Below are positions 21,290 to 29,171 of a stretch of 64,000 nucleotides of DNA, one piece after another. Under the pieces are notes generated by a model. It saw nothing but the letters and a program-made list of their open reading frames with translations, ran no database searches and was not told where the DNA came from. The stretch spans positions 1 to 64,000 of the forward strand of contig CAMLBO010000008.1 in NCBI GenBank assembly GCA_946478305.1. Direction: 5' to 3'. Made by a program: the position numbers and the translations under genes. This DNA comes from an uncultured Enterobacterales bacterium (lineage in GTDB: Bacteria; Pseudomonadota; Gammaproteobacteria; Enterobacterales; Enterobacteriaceae). How positions within the stretch are numbered: the first letter of the stretch is position 1; every line of letters starts with the position of its first letter.

Positions 21290-22089
21290 AAATAATTAGA
21301 CCGCATTATGAAACCTCTGAAGCAGCTAAGTTATTAGGGTGTGAGGAGAAAGATTTATACCATTTGGCTTTTGAACGGAAGATTAAGTTAGGGATAGTAT
21401 TCCCCGAGATGCTTAAGAAATTTGGTTTTACAAGTAGGTTTTATGTAACTAATGAACTTGAATTTGAAGAATGGTTAATAAATGCAGAGCTAGGTGTTTA
21501 TAATAACAGGCAAGCATGTGGGACTTCATATTTGCAAGTTATTTCCACCGAGCTATTAAGAGATAAAGAAGGTTTGTATTTTATAGGTTGGATGAAAGAG
21601 TATTGGAATTGTGATCAGGAGTATCTGTCAGCATACTATGAGCATAGTTATTACCCTGAAGAATGGCCAACTTATTTTTATCCGGATTTTGACGGGAAAC
21701 CCTGTTGTATCACTAAAGCTATCCCTAATTACTGTGATGTGGAAGATAATGAAAACTACTTTATCCAGCAAGAGGTTTATATTACCGGAAAAGAGTTGGA
21801 AGGTTTGAAGTCTACCATATTTAATATGGATGTAGCACTGACGAAAAATATTCAATCTGATGTGCAAAAAGAAAGGCACGCAGTACCACGAGTAGAAATC
21901 CTTATGGCTCTAGTGAGCTTGTATCACCAGGGCCTAAATATTAGAAAAGAGAATGCCACTCAGTTGACTGAGCTTTTATGGAAAAGATCAGGCGAGTTCT
22001 GGCCTGATAGAAAAGAACCGCCTTTAAAATTTGATACGGTAAGAGATCTGATTTCAGATGCGCTTAAAGGGCCTATTTTTAACAGTTAA
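21286..22089 (+). CDS. Unknown protein coupled to the integrase
   Basis: The 267-residue product starts inside the integrase stop (ATGA, 21286-21289), so the two are likely translated together. The first 70 residues (SEAAKLLGCEEKDLYHLAFERK) resemble a small helix-turn-helix or excisionase-like fold; the middle is rich in Tyr, Trp and acidic residues; no enzyme motif is seen. The gene is AT-rich. I do not recognise the family. Coupling to int suggests a role in excision, regulation or host interaction, which is only inference. Confidence 0.65.
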   Translation: MKIIRPHYETSEAAKLLGCEEKDLYHLAFERKIKLGIVFPEMLKKFGFTSRFYVTNELEFEEWLINAELGVYNNRQACGTSYLQVISTELLRDKEGLYFIGWMKEYWNCDQEYLSAYYEHSYYPEEWPTYFYPDFDGKPCCITKAIPNYCDVEDNENYFIQQEVYITGKELEGLKSTIFNMDVALTKNIQSDVQKERHAVPRVEILMALVSLYHQGLNIRKENATQLTELLWKRSGEFWPDRKEPPLKFDTVRDLISDALKGPIFNS

Positions 22090-22098
22090 TTAACATAA

Positions 22099-22130
22099 CA
22101 GCAGAGTAAGTTTTTTTTCTTACTCTCGTT
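22099..22130 (+). terminator. Weak terminator-like hairpin
   Basis: GAGTAAG and CTTACTC pair around an eight-T loop shortly after the int-coupled gene. The T run is in the loop rather than after the stem, so its function is uncertain. Confidence 0.3.
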
Positions 22131-22199
22131 TCTCTCCCCTGCCAACGATGATTAAATCCGCCGTGTTGAGTCGCAACGACATCAAGATACGGGGGTAGA

Positions 22200-22484
22200 A
22201 TGTCACATCAACAATTGTCACCATCAGATAGTAACCGTCCATCAATGGATACGTTGGTAGATATGAAGTTTATCATCTCAGATTGCTTGTTCTCTGATAA
22301 ATGGATATATCGGCTAATTTCCCAAGGAAGATTCCCTAAGCCGATTAAAATGGGTCGCATGTCTCGATGGATCGCGTCTGACTATTATAAATGGCGAGAT
22401 GGGCACGTATCATCATCAAACACGCATTTTGAATACAGACGTAATTTAGCCAAAAAAATAAGAGAGGGAGAGAATGGTTTTTAA
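22200..22484 (+). CDS. AlpA-family transcriptional regulator
   Basis: The 94-residue product contains the AlpA helix-turn-helix: SDKWIYRLISQGRFPKPIK followed by RMSRWIASDYYKWR. AlpA proteins in P4-like satellites control excision and late genes. The N-terminus is about 20 residues longer than usual, so translation might instead start at the internal ATG 22245. It overlaps the next gene by 11 bp. Confidence 0.85.
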   Translation: MSHQQLSPSDSNRPSMDTLVDMKFIISDCLFSDKWIYRLISQGRFPKPIKMGRMSRWIASDYYKWRDGHVSSSNTHFEYRRNLAKKIREGENGF

Positions 22485-23328
22485 AATCATTACTGAAAAA
22501 TTTGATAGTAACATGGATGTAGTCCTTAATTACTTATCTCAAGAATTCAATGAGTCACATGATGATGGCGGTTATGCAATTCGCGCCATTGAAATTAGAC
22601 GGTTCAATAAAATAAAACCGTTATGTGAACAGTTCAAATCCTTGACGGGTTATGACGTTCCTTATACCGCATGCAATGTAGAAGAATTGAATTTATTGGT
22701 AGAGCGCGGCCTAAAGGTTATAAACGTTGCCAAGGCTGCCTATGACGAGGAAATGAAGGATTTACGAGATGTAGAAAGTCAGATAGAAAGTGCTAAAAAA
22801 GGGAGAGGTGGCGCATTTGGTGGTCATGGAACTTTACGCGCTCATCTACAGGATCTCGAATATAGGAAGGATCGCATAGAGAATAGAATTACTCCTGCCC
22901 AAAATTTGATTAATGATCGCCGTGAACTTTTGGGCATGCTACGCCAAGAGGCAGAATTTCTTTCTGCAAATAATACGCATGGTCTGATGCCGGTAATTTT
23001 GACACATATCCCCATTGAGCATCTTAAGGGATGCCCTGTTAAGGAGTCGTATTTTGATAAATCAGGGCATCCTATTTTATATGCCTGGAAAGAGTTGGAC
23101 AGTCTTGAGACAGCATTGCAGAGAGTAATAAAGTTGTGCAGTATTCCTTCTGACAGATATGAATTGAACCAGGGTGGTAAGGAAAAAACTAAATATTATC
23201 GTGAGTATTACAGTGTAGATGGGGCCGAAATACGTCAAAGAATGACAGCTATTGATTATGTGAATAGTCAATACTTACATGATCAACGTGTTAATAAAAA
23301 AACTTACATGATGAACTCACCAATCTAA
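22474..23328 (+). CDS. Unknown satellite protein with central coiled coil
   Basis: The 284-residue product overlaps the AlpA gene by 11 bp and lies 17 bp before the capsid gene. Residues of about 75-150 are charged and helical (AYDEEMKDLRDVESQIESAKKG and ENRITPAQNLINDRRELL-type heptads, interrupted by a GRGGAFGGHG loop), suggesting a coiled coil. No known domain is recognised. Its place between the regulator and the capsid gene makes a capsid-assembly role, such as an internal scaffold or size-determining protein, worth testing. Confidence 0.6.
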   Translation: MVFKIITEKFDSNMDVVLNYLSQEFNESHDDGGYAIRAIEIRRFNKIKPLCEQFKSLTGYDVPYTACNVEELNLLVERGLKVINVAKAAYDEEMKDLRDVESQIESAKKGRGGAFGGHGTLRAHLQDLEYRKDRIENRITPAQNLINDRRELLGMLRQEAEFLSANNTHGLMPVILTHIPIEHLKGCPVKESYFDKSGHPILYAWKELDSLETALQRVIKLCSIPSDRYELNQGGKEKTKYYREYYSVDGAEIRQRMTAIDYVNSQYLHDQRVNKKTYMMNSPI

Positions 23329-23345
23329 TTAAATAAGGTTAAAAC

Positions 23346-24347
23346 ATGGAAACACATCCGATTCACTCAATGGCAAAACAGTTTCATCAACACTTCACGC
23401 GTGGTGCAGATTACTTTAATAGAGATAAAACAGGTGAGTTTATTATCTCTGAACCCACAGAGAGTTTATTGCGTATCGCAATGCTCGAATCAGCCTGGAT
23501 GATGGATAATATTACCATCAGAGATATTGATAGGGCTAATGGGCAGGCAATTGAAATCGGTTGTAACGCATTGCATACCGGCCGCTCTCTATCGGGACGT
23601 TTTAAAAAGAAACTGTCAGCTAGCGGAACACCGTTTGAATTAGTTGAAACAGACTCTTGCGTAGCATTGTCTTATGAGCAAATAGGCATCCTGACAAATA
23701 TCAACGGATTTGATGAGTTTGTTAAAACTATCTCTGTTTTTTTCGGCCGTGCATTTACCCTGGACATGCTGAAAGTGGGTTTTAACGGTGAATATGCAGG
23801 ACTGCCTACAGATCCTGCTGAACACCCTAAAGGCCAGGATGTTAATAAGGGTTGGCATGCAATTGCACGTGAGTTTAATAAAGGTTCTCAGGTGATAACG
23901 GAAGCGATCACCTTGGGTAAAGACGGTGATTACCCGCACCTCGATGCTCTGGCGAACCAGCTTATCCAGGACAAAATCCCCGAAGCCTTTCGTGAGGATC
24001 CGCGTTTGGTCGTGATGGTTGGCGCAGAACTCGCCGCGAAAGAACGCCTGCGCTTGTTCAATGGGGGAGACCGTTCGCTTTCTGACGCAGCAGCAGCGCA
24101 AATGCTCACCAGCTCCGTTGCCGGGCGCTTTGCCTTTGTACCGCCATTTATGCCGGGTAAACGCCTTGCCATTACCACCCTGGAGAATTTGCACATCTAC
24201 ACACAAAAAGGCTCTCGTCGTTTCCGGGCTGACTTCGTGGATGATGCGAAAGAATACCAGCACGCTTATCTTCGTAACGAGGGATATGCGTTGGGCAATG
24301 GTTTCTTATATGCCGCAGTAGATGAAAGCGCCGTGACGCTGTTATAG
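23346..24347 (+). CDS. P2-family major capsid protein (gpN-like)
   Basis: The 333-residue product aligns by eye with P2 gpN (357 residues). The block LDMLKVGFNGEYAG followed by QDVNKGWHAI corresponds to the gpN AGFNG...QDVAVGW region; TLGKDGDYPHLDAL, then DPRLVVMVG, then TTLENLHIYTQKGSRR match gpN segments in order. P4 itself carries no capsid gene and reshapes the helper's gpN with Sid; this satellite brings its own subunit. The next gene is the cognate protease. No portal, terminase or completion genes are present. Confidence 0.88.
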   Translation: METHPIHSMAKQFHQHFTRGADYFNRDKTGEFIISEPTESLLRIAMLESAWMMDNITIRDIDRANGQAIEIGCNALHTGRSLSGRFKKKLSASGTPFELVETDSCVALSYEQIGILTNINGFDEFVKTISVFFGRAFTLDMLKVGFNGEYAGLPTDPAEHPKGQDVNKGWHAIAREFNKGSQVITEAITLGKDGDYPHLDALANQLIQDKIPEAFREDPRLVVMVGAELAAKERLRLFNGGDRSLSDAAAAQMLTSSVAGRFAFVPPFMPGKRLAITTLENLHIYTQKGSRRFRADFVDDAKEYQHAYLRNEGYALGNGFLYAAVDESAVTLL

Positions 24348-24355
24348 GGGGATAT

Positions 24356-24877
24356 ATGGATTATTCACCATTGTCCACCGGCTGGGTATGCGTAGCCACT
24401 GAGGGAGCTACTGTAGATGGCCGTAGAATTGAAGCGGAATGGCTGGTTGATATGGCGCAAACATACAACCCGGCAGTTTATACCGCGCTGATTTGGGAAG
24501 AGCACAACCGTAATTTAGACAACCTGGGCGAAGTCCTGGAAGTGTGCAGTGAAGTCAGTGAAAGCCTCACCCGGCTGTATGCGCGTATACGGCCTACTGC
24601 CAAATTGATGAGCTATAACGAACTGGGGCAAAAGCTGTTTTCCTCAATTGAAATTGAAGAGGATTTCCAGGGAAATGGGCGTTTTTATCTGGGGGGCTTG
24701 GCAGTAACGGATAGCCCGGCCAGTACCGGCACTGATCGGTTACGGTTTAGTGTCAATAAGCGCTATTTTGCCCGTGCGGGGGCTAAAACGTTAATTAGTA
24801 AACCCGTCACCTTTACGTTGCCAAAGAGCCAAATATCTACCTCTAAAGGCTGGGTTAACGCAATTTCACAAGGTTAA
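24356..24877 (+). CDS. gpO-like capsid maturation protease, scaffold domain absent
   Basis: The 173-residue product matches the N-terminal protease half of P2 gpO (284 residues), which cleaves the capsid subunit and itself. The gpO triad Asp19-His48-Ser107 corresponds to Asp21 (VDGRR), His50 (EEHN) and Ser97 (FSSIEIE), all present. GLAVTDSPASTGTD matches the conserved gpO loop. The C-terminal scaffolding part of gpO is missing: the protein stops soon after the protease core with no frameshift visible downstream. It starts 8 bp after the capsid stop, with a GGGGGA ribosome site. Confidence 0.85.
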   Translation: MDYSPLSTGWVCVATEGATVDGRRIEAEWLVDMAQTYNPAVYTALIWEEHNRNLDNLGEVLEVCSEVSESLTRLYARIRPTAKLMSYNELGQKLFSSIEIEEDFQGNGRFYLGGLAVTDSPASTGTDRLRFSVNKRYFARAGAKTLISKPVTFTLPKSQISTSKGWVNAISQG

Positions 24878-24898
24878 TTAATTCATTCAACTATGTCG

Positions 24899-24926
24899 AT
24901 ACCCGGCTATTTCGTGCTGGCCGGGT
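24899..24926 (+). terminator. Hairpin after the capsid/protease genes
   Basis: ACCCGGC pairs with GCCGGGT around an intervening loop. There is no long T tract, so it may be a processing or attenuation hairpin. Confidence 0.35.
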
Positions 24927-24956
24927 AGGGATTTCTATCACCTGGAGAAATAGAAA

Positions 24957-25550
24957 ATGAATATAGTCAGCGGCGAATTACCCAATCTTTCTTTATCGAA
25001 TTTATTCCAATCCTTTCAATTGAACGTCAAAAAGGGATTGCTCAGTGAGATCTTCTCAGGCTATAGTTTTATGGCTGTCGCAAAATCGACGGCCGGGCGT
25101 AGGAACCCGTATATGTTGCAGGCGACACATGACGCGCCAAGCGTCTTTTTTTATGTCGTAGCCTCAGTGCACCTGTTTTACGTGGCTTTGTTCCACGCAG
25201 AATCTATGGTGGGCTGGGCGGGGCTGACTTCGGTCAGGCCGGTATCCTGTAACGCCGGTATTCCTACCCCCGTCCAGCTCACCACCCAAGAGTGTAGGAA
25301 CTCCGGTGGCGAGATTTCATCTCAGTTACAGGAGGTTGCCTTATGGCCGCTACCCCTCACCATTGCTATCCACAATTTACCTATCTTTTTTTGGGCCTTC
25401 GTCGCGCCGATCTTCGTGCTATCCCTTGCCGTGTTCAAGTTACCGCATCATCTGAACATTTTGCCCGCCGTATCTTGGCAAAGGATTTTGTCCTTGCCTT
25501 CGCTGGCCGCGTACCTGCTTTACATCAGGAGGCGCACCCATGAGCAATGA
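24957..25550 (+). CDS. Ash-like leader open frame over the immunity region
   Basis: A 197-codon frame begins after GGAGA and includes a phage-ash-type segment (SFMAVAKSTAGRRNPYM followed by PSVFFYVV). The same DNA carries the structured immunity RNA (25208-25283) and, in another frame, the Icd-like gene (25343-25543) with a much better ribosome site. The distal half of this frame may therefore not be selected as protein. Phage Ash proteins are SOS-linked in lambdoid and P4-like elements. Real translation of the whole frame is uncertain. Confidence 0.45.
   Translation: MNIVSGELPNLSLSNLFQSFQLNVKKGLLSEIFSGYSFMAVAKSTAGRRNPYMLQATHDAPSVFFYVVASVHLFYVALFHAESMVGWAGLTSVRPVSCNAGIPTPVQLTTQECRNSGGEISSQLQEVALWPLPLTIAIHNLPIFFWAFVAPIFVLSLAVFKLPHHLNILPAVSWQRILSLPSLAAYLLYIRRRTHEQ
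25099..25109 (+). promoter_or_regulatory. seqA-like target of the immunity RNA
   Basis: GTAGGAACCCG shares the seven bases GTAGGAA with the complement of the immunity-RNA loop at 25255-25267. In P4 the upstream seqA pairs with CI RNA to cause premature termination. Confidence 0.5.
25208..25283 (+). ncRNA. P4 CI-type immunity RNA (predicted)
   Basis: Arms at 25208-25223 (GGTGGGCTGGGCGGGG) and 25268-25283 (CCCCGTCCAGCTCACC) form a 16-bp RNA stem with two G-U pairs. Inside lies a 5-bp hairpin with a TTCG loop (25224-25237) and the single-stranded block CCGGTATTCCTAC (25255-25267), complementary at 11 of 13 positions to 25294-25306 and partly to 25099-25109. This reproduces the P4 seqA/seqB/seqC plan, in which a small processed RNA silences the replication operon in the lysogen. 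Confidence 0.65.
25294..25306 (+). promoter_or_regulatory. seqC-like target of the immunity RNA
   Basis: GTAGGAACTCCGG matches the complement of the RNA block 25255-25267 at 11 of 13 positions. It lies just upstream of the Icd-like gene. Confidence 0.55.
25343..25543 (+). CDS. Icd-like host cell division inhibitor family protein
   Basis: The 66-residue product lies entirely inside the longer ash-like frame but in a different frame. Support is strong: AGGAGG at 25330-25335, 7 bp before ATG, and a stop overlapping the next start (ATGA at 25540-25543). The pattern FTYLFLGLRRADLRAIPCRVQVTA followed by FVLAFAGRVPA is the signature I know from P4-like 'Icd-like' proteins (written here in pieces: LFLGLRRADL, IPCRVQVTA, FVLAFAGR). 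Any effect on division is inferred from the family name. Confidence 0.75.
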   Translation: MAATPHHCYPQFTYLFLGLRRADLRAIPCRVQVTASSEHFARRILAKDFVLAFAGRVPALHQEAHP

Positions 25551-25794
25551 ATCCCACGCCACGTTCCCCTATGCCTTCTCCATTGATGGCCAAGAGCGGA
25601 TCATCCGTGCACACAAGATGTCATCCTGCTTTGCTGAGCTATTAACGTTGGCAGACATAAGCCCTTCATCACGTATTTCTGTTGAGGGTATGGCCGCTGT
25701 ATTTGAATGCCTTGCGGAGCAATTAGACGCTGCAATTGGAAGCAGCGAATTATTCCAGGGAGAAACAAAAACAGGGGGCTATGATGCTGACTAA
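25540..25794 (+). CDS. Small satellite protein of unknown function
   Basis: The 84-residue product has AGGAGG at 25527-25532, 7 bp before its ATG, and overlaps the Icd-like stop by 4 bp. Its own stop overlaps the next gene by 14 bp. It occupies the place of the P4 epsilon derepression gene, but I see no motif that proves homology. The C-terminal half is helical (SVEGMAAVFECLAEQLDAA). Confidence 0.6.
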   Translation: MSNESHATFPYAFSIDGQERIIRAHKMSSCFAELLTLADISPSSRISVEGMAAVFECLAEQLDAAIGSSELFQGETKTGGYDAD

Positions 25795-26191
25795 TACCCA
25801 ATTAATTTCAGCCGAATTTAGAGTGGCATTATTACGCCATTATATTTCACAGGCGTTTATCTCAATGATGGCGGAGAAAAACGGGCGTGAGGTATTTATT
25901 GCCGAAGGTGAAATTATTCCTTTGAGCCTGAATAACGTGGCCGTGAATATTATTTACCATATCGAATTCCCCTATGTCCAAGCTCATGGCGCAGCCGAGG
26001 GCAGCCGCTTAGCGGCGCAGGCGCTCAATAATATGTTGGCACCCAATTACATGAGTGAGGCCATGCGGCTTTCACCCTATGGCGCAGAACGCTTATGCGG
26101 GGTCTATCTCGATATCATTTACGGTGCGCCGGATAGCCAGCTGCCCCCGAATACCCTGATCACCCATATTGAACCAGAGGGCGGGCTATGA
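25781..26191 (+). CDS. DUF5375-like satellite protein
   Basis: The product of about 136 residues starts at ATG 25781, after AGGGGG and inside the end of the previous gene. An upstream in-frame ATG at 25736 has no ribosome site. Conserved-looking segments are VALLRHYISQAFISMMAE and RLAAQALNNMLAPNYMSEAM. Position directly before the primase and overall appearance suggest the DUF5375 family of P4-like elements; I hold this with modest confidence. Its stop overlaps the primase start (ATGA). Confidence 0.6.
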   Translation: MMLTNTQLISAEFRVALLRHYISQAFISMMAEKNGREVFIAEGEIIPLSLNNVAVNIIYHIEFPYVQAHGAAEGSRLAAQALNNMLAPNYMSEAMRLSPYGAERLCGVYLDIIYGAPDSQLPPNTLITHIEPEGGL

Positions 26192-28875
26192 TGAGTCAGC
26201 AACCTGTATCAGACGTGATTAAAGCGGCCAATGGGCGCTGGCCTCATATTCTCCCTGCGTTGGGTATTCAGGTTCCCGTTAACGGTAAGCACGGTGCATG
26301 CCCTAAATGTGGCGGTCAGGATCGTTTTCGTTTTGACAACAAGGTCGGGCGCGGCACCTGGATTTGCTCACAGTGTGGCCACGGTGACGGGCTGGATTTG
26401 GTCTGTCTGGTATCGGGAAATGATGCCCGTCATGCCGCTGGCGAAGTGGCCAAGGCGATTGCCTTACCTTCCGTGTCGTCGGCGGTTCCTTTGCCCGCCA
26501 AGAAAGAAGCCTCGCCGGAGCAAAAGCGGGCATTGTGCCTAAAAACCTACCGTGCGTTATTGGCGCAATGCGTCCAGGGCGAAAGTGATTATTTGAACGG
26601 TAAAGGCATTAATAACGTCTCCGGGGCGATCACGCAGGTCATGAAGCCATTTGGCGGTGTCGATTTTATACCGGGTTCGCTGCTGCTGCCGTTAATTGAC
26701 ATCCAGGGAGAGCAAACCGGCGCACAGATAATTCACCCTAACGGGGATAAGCGATTGTTGCCCCATACCGTACTGGCCGGATCGTTCATCGCGGTTTCGG
26801 AGGCAGGAACGGATGCGCCGGAAACGATTATTATCACTGAGGGTTACGCTACGGCTCTTACCGTTACTCAGTTAACGGATGGTCTGTGCGTGGCGGCGGT
26901 GTCCGCTAATAATCTGCTGAACGTAGCCCAGGCCATGCGGGAACGCTGGCCAGAGGCGCGGATCGTTATCGCCGGTGATAACGATTTTGATGATGGCAAG
27001 GAAAACACCGGGAAACTTTGGGCGAATAAGGCGGCTAAAGCCGTAGATGGGTGGGTCACCTTACCACCGACGCGCCACAAGGCTGACTGGGATGATTTCA
27101 GGCAGGAGCATGGTACAGAGCGGGCCAAAGAGGCATTCAAAGAGGAAATGGTGTTGTGCGGTAAAGGCAAAACCAAGCTGCCCCAGGGATTTCGTCTTAC
27201 TCAAGAATACCTTTGGTATGACAAGCTCGTACAAAAGTCTGACGGTGATACGGAGATCCGCAACATTAAGCTGTGCAGCCCTGTGCGCGTTACGGCGATC
27301 ACCTGTGACGAAGACGGCAGTAACTATGGCCGAATGCTCGAATGGGAGGACACCAACGGCATTAGCCGTAAATGGGCCATGCCGATGGAAATGCTGGCAA
27401 CAGCCGGAGAGGAGTTACGGCGCACGCTGCTGGTTAACGGGCTGTCCTATATCAATATCACTGGCCAGGCGCGTTTGCACCTGATGGAATACATTTCCCT
27501 GTGTAAGCCGGAGCGAAAAGTGACCTGCGTGACCAAAACAGGCTGGCACGGGTCGGTGTATGTTCTCCAGGATGAAGTGATCGGCAATGGCGCGGAGTCC
27601 GTCATTTTACAAACGACAAGCCTACAGGGCCGCGATTTTAGAACGGCCGGGACGCTGGACGACTGGCGGGAGCAGGTATCCCGCTACTGCATCGGCAATG
27701 GCCGCGTGGCTTTTGCCGTCAGCCTGGCGTTTGCGGCCCCCCTGCTGAAACTGGTAGGCGTGGGCGGCGGTGGCTATCACCTCAAGGGGGAATCGACGGA
27801 TGGCAAAACCACCACTATGAAGGTGGCCGCGTCGGTTTGCGGTGGGGCTGACTTCTGGCACACCTGGCGCGCTACCGGTAACGCCCTGGAAGGGACGGCC
27901 AGCCGCCGCAATGATGCCACGCTGATGCTGGATGAAATCCGTGAAGTAGACGGGCGCGAAGCGGGGAATATTGCCTATATGTTGGCTAACGGCCAGGGCA
28001 AGGCCAGAGCCAGAACGGACGGCAGCGTGAGGGAAACCAACCGCTGGAACCTGCTGTTCCTGTCCACCGGTGAGCTTTCCCTGGTTGAGCACGCCGCCAA
28101 CGTGGGGGAAAAGACTTACGCCGGGGTAGAGGTGCGCATGATCCAAATACCGAGCGATACAGGGAAGCATGGCGTATTTGAAGAGTTGCACGGCTTTGCG
28201 GGTGGTAAAGCGCTGGCCGAACATCTTGAGAGTTCGGTGATGGTTAGCCACGGTGTAGCTTTTCGCGAGTGGCTCCGCTGCTTAACCGCCGATCTCCCCG
28301 GCATGACCAGTAAAGCGAAAGCGTTGTTAAAAGAGTACACGCGGCTGCTGACGCCAGAGAGCGCCGGTAACCAGGTTGGCAGGGCGGTGACACGCTTTGC
28401 GCTCGTTGCGATGGCGGGAGAGCTGGCCACCGAGGCAGGGATAACCGGCTGGCAGGCTGGGGAAGCATTTAACGCGGCAAAAAGTTGCCTCGGTGCCTGG
28501 ATGTATGACCGTGGCCATACGGCTAATCAGGAGGACGCGGCCGCGCTGGAGCAGGTCAGAGATTTTATGACGCGCAACCAGTACAGCCGGTTTGCCGACT
28601 GGCACGATAAAAACAGCCGCCCGGCTAACATGGTGGGCTTTCGTCGCGTCGAGAAAGGTATCAATCAGGAGGAGGCGGTCACAACCTTCTACGTGCTTCC
28701 TACTGGCTGGAAGGAGGTCACCAAAGGCTTTGACGCCAAGAAGGTGGCCAGGTTATGCGCCAGCGTGGGCTATCTCGACGTCCCGGAGGAGGAAGCCAGA
28801 ACCCAGAAAAGTCTCCGCCTGCCAGAGATGGGAGTTAAACGGGTCTATCAGCTAAACAGCACCGTCTTAGGTTAA
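26188..28875 (+). CDS. P4-like primase-helicase (zinc ribbon, toprim, DUF927)
   Basis: The 895-residue protein should initiate satellite replication. Domains in order: a primase zinc ribbon with CPKCGGQDRFRFDN and ICSQCGHGDG (about residues 37-70); a toprim fold with IIITEGYATALTVTQL and IVIAGDNDFDDGKEN (about 215-275); and a DUF927 helicase-like domain with Walker A GESTDGKTTT (about 535-545) and the acidic motif LMLDEIREVD. It differs from P4 alpha in having DUF927 rather than the D5-type helicase and in lacking an evident C-terminal origin-binding domain. It follows the DUF5375-like gene with a 4-bp overlap. The iteron array begins 25 bp after its stop. Confidence 0.88.
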   Translation: MMSQQPVSDVIKAANGRWPHILPALGIQVPVNGKHGACPKCGGQDRFRFDNKVGRGTWICSQCGHGDGLDLVCLVSGNDARHAAGEVAKAIALPSVSSAVPLPAKKEASPEQKRALCLKTYRALLAQCVQGESDYLNGKGINNVSGAITQVMKPFGGVDFIPGSLLLPLIDIQGEQTGAQIIHPNGDKRLLPHTVLAGSFIAVSEAGTDAPETIIITEGYATALTVTQLTDGLCVAAVSANNLLNVAQAMRERWPEARIVIAGDNDFDDGKENTGKLWANKAAKAVDGWVTLPPTRHKADWDDFRQEHGTERAKEAFKEEMVLCGKGKTKLPQGFRLTQEYLWYDKLVQKSDGDTEIRNIKLCSPVRVTAITCDEDGSNYGRMLEWEDTNGISRKWAMPMEMLATAGEELRRTLLVNGLSYINITGQARLHLMEYISLCKPERKVTCVTKTGWHGSVYVLQDEVIGNGAESVILQTTSLQGRDFRTAGTLDDWREQVSRYCIGNGRVAFAVSLAFAAPLLKLVGVGGGGYHLKGESTDGKTTTMKVAASVCGGADFWHTWRATGNALEGTASRRNDATLMLDEIREVDGREAGNIAYMLANGQGKARARTDGSVRETNRWNLLFLSTGELSLVEHAANVGEKTYAGVEVRMIQIPSDTGKHGVFEELHGFAGGKALAEHLESSVMVSHGVAFREWLRCLTADLPGMTSKAKALLKEYTRLLTPESAGNQVGRAVTRFALVAMAGELATEAGITGWQAGEAFNAAKSCLGAWMYDRGHTANQEDAAALEQVRDFMTRNQYSRFADWHDKNSRPANMVGFRRVEKGINQEEAVTTFYVLPTGWKEVTKGFDAKKVARLCASVGYLDVPEEEARTQKSLRLPEMGVKRVYQLNSTVLG

Positions 28876-28900
28876 TACTCTCACACGAGTCTTATTTATA

Positions 28901-29095
28901 ACTGGTAACACTGGTGACACTGGTAACAAGCAGGCAGGACAAGGGTTGCGAGTGTTACCAGTAAAGAGAGGTCACTGGTAACACTGGTGACAAAACTCAG
29001 GTTGTTACCAGTGGTTACCAGTAATAAAAATGAAGTGGTAACAGGTTTTATTTATATAAATCAATGACGTTACCAGTGTTACCTCTGTTACCAGT
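28901..29095. repeat. Iteron array, candidate replication origin
   Basis: Twelve copies of the 9-mer ACTGGTAAC, or its inverse GTTACCAGT, lie in 195 bp, eight exact or with A-to-G at one position and the others with small changes. Direct copies start at 28901, 28910, 28919, 28974, 28983 and 29034; inverse copies start at 28954, 29004, 29014, 29069, 29078 and 29087. An AT-rich stretch (29045-29065) lies between the last groups. P4 has its crr/ori iterons next to the primase gene in the same way. Confidence 0.75.
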
Positions 29096-29171
29096 CGAAA
29101 ACGATAAAGCAAACATGAAACTCAGGCCCAAAGGCTTCTTTCTGGCGGGCTGGGGTTAAAAGGACAGCAAT

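Noticed and set aside
24957..25340. Reading the immunity-RNA stem as an ordinary terminator
   Set aside because: No T run follows the stem, while complementary target blocks lie on both sides, which fits antisense immunity RNA better.
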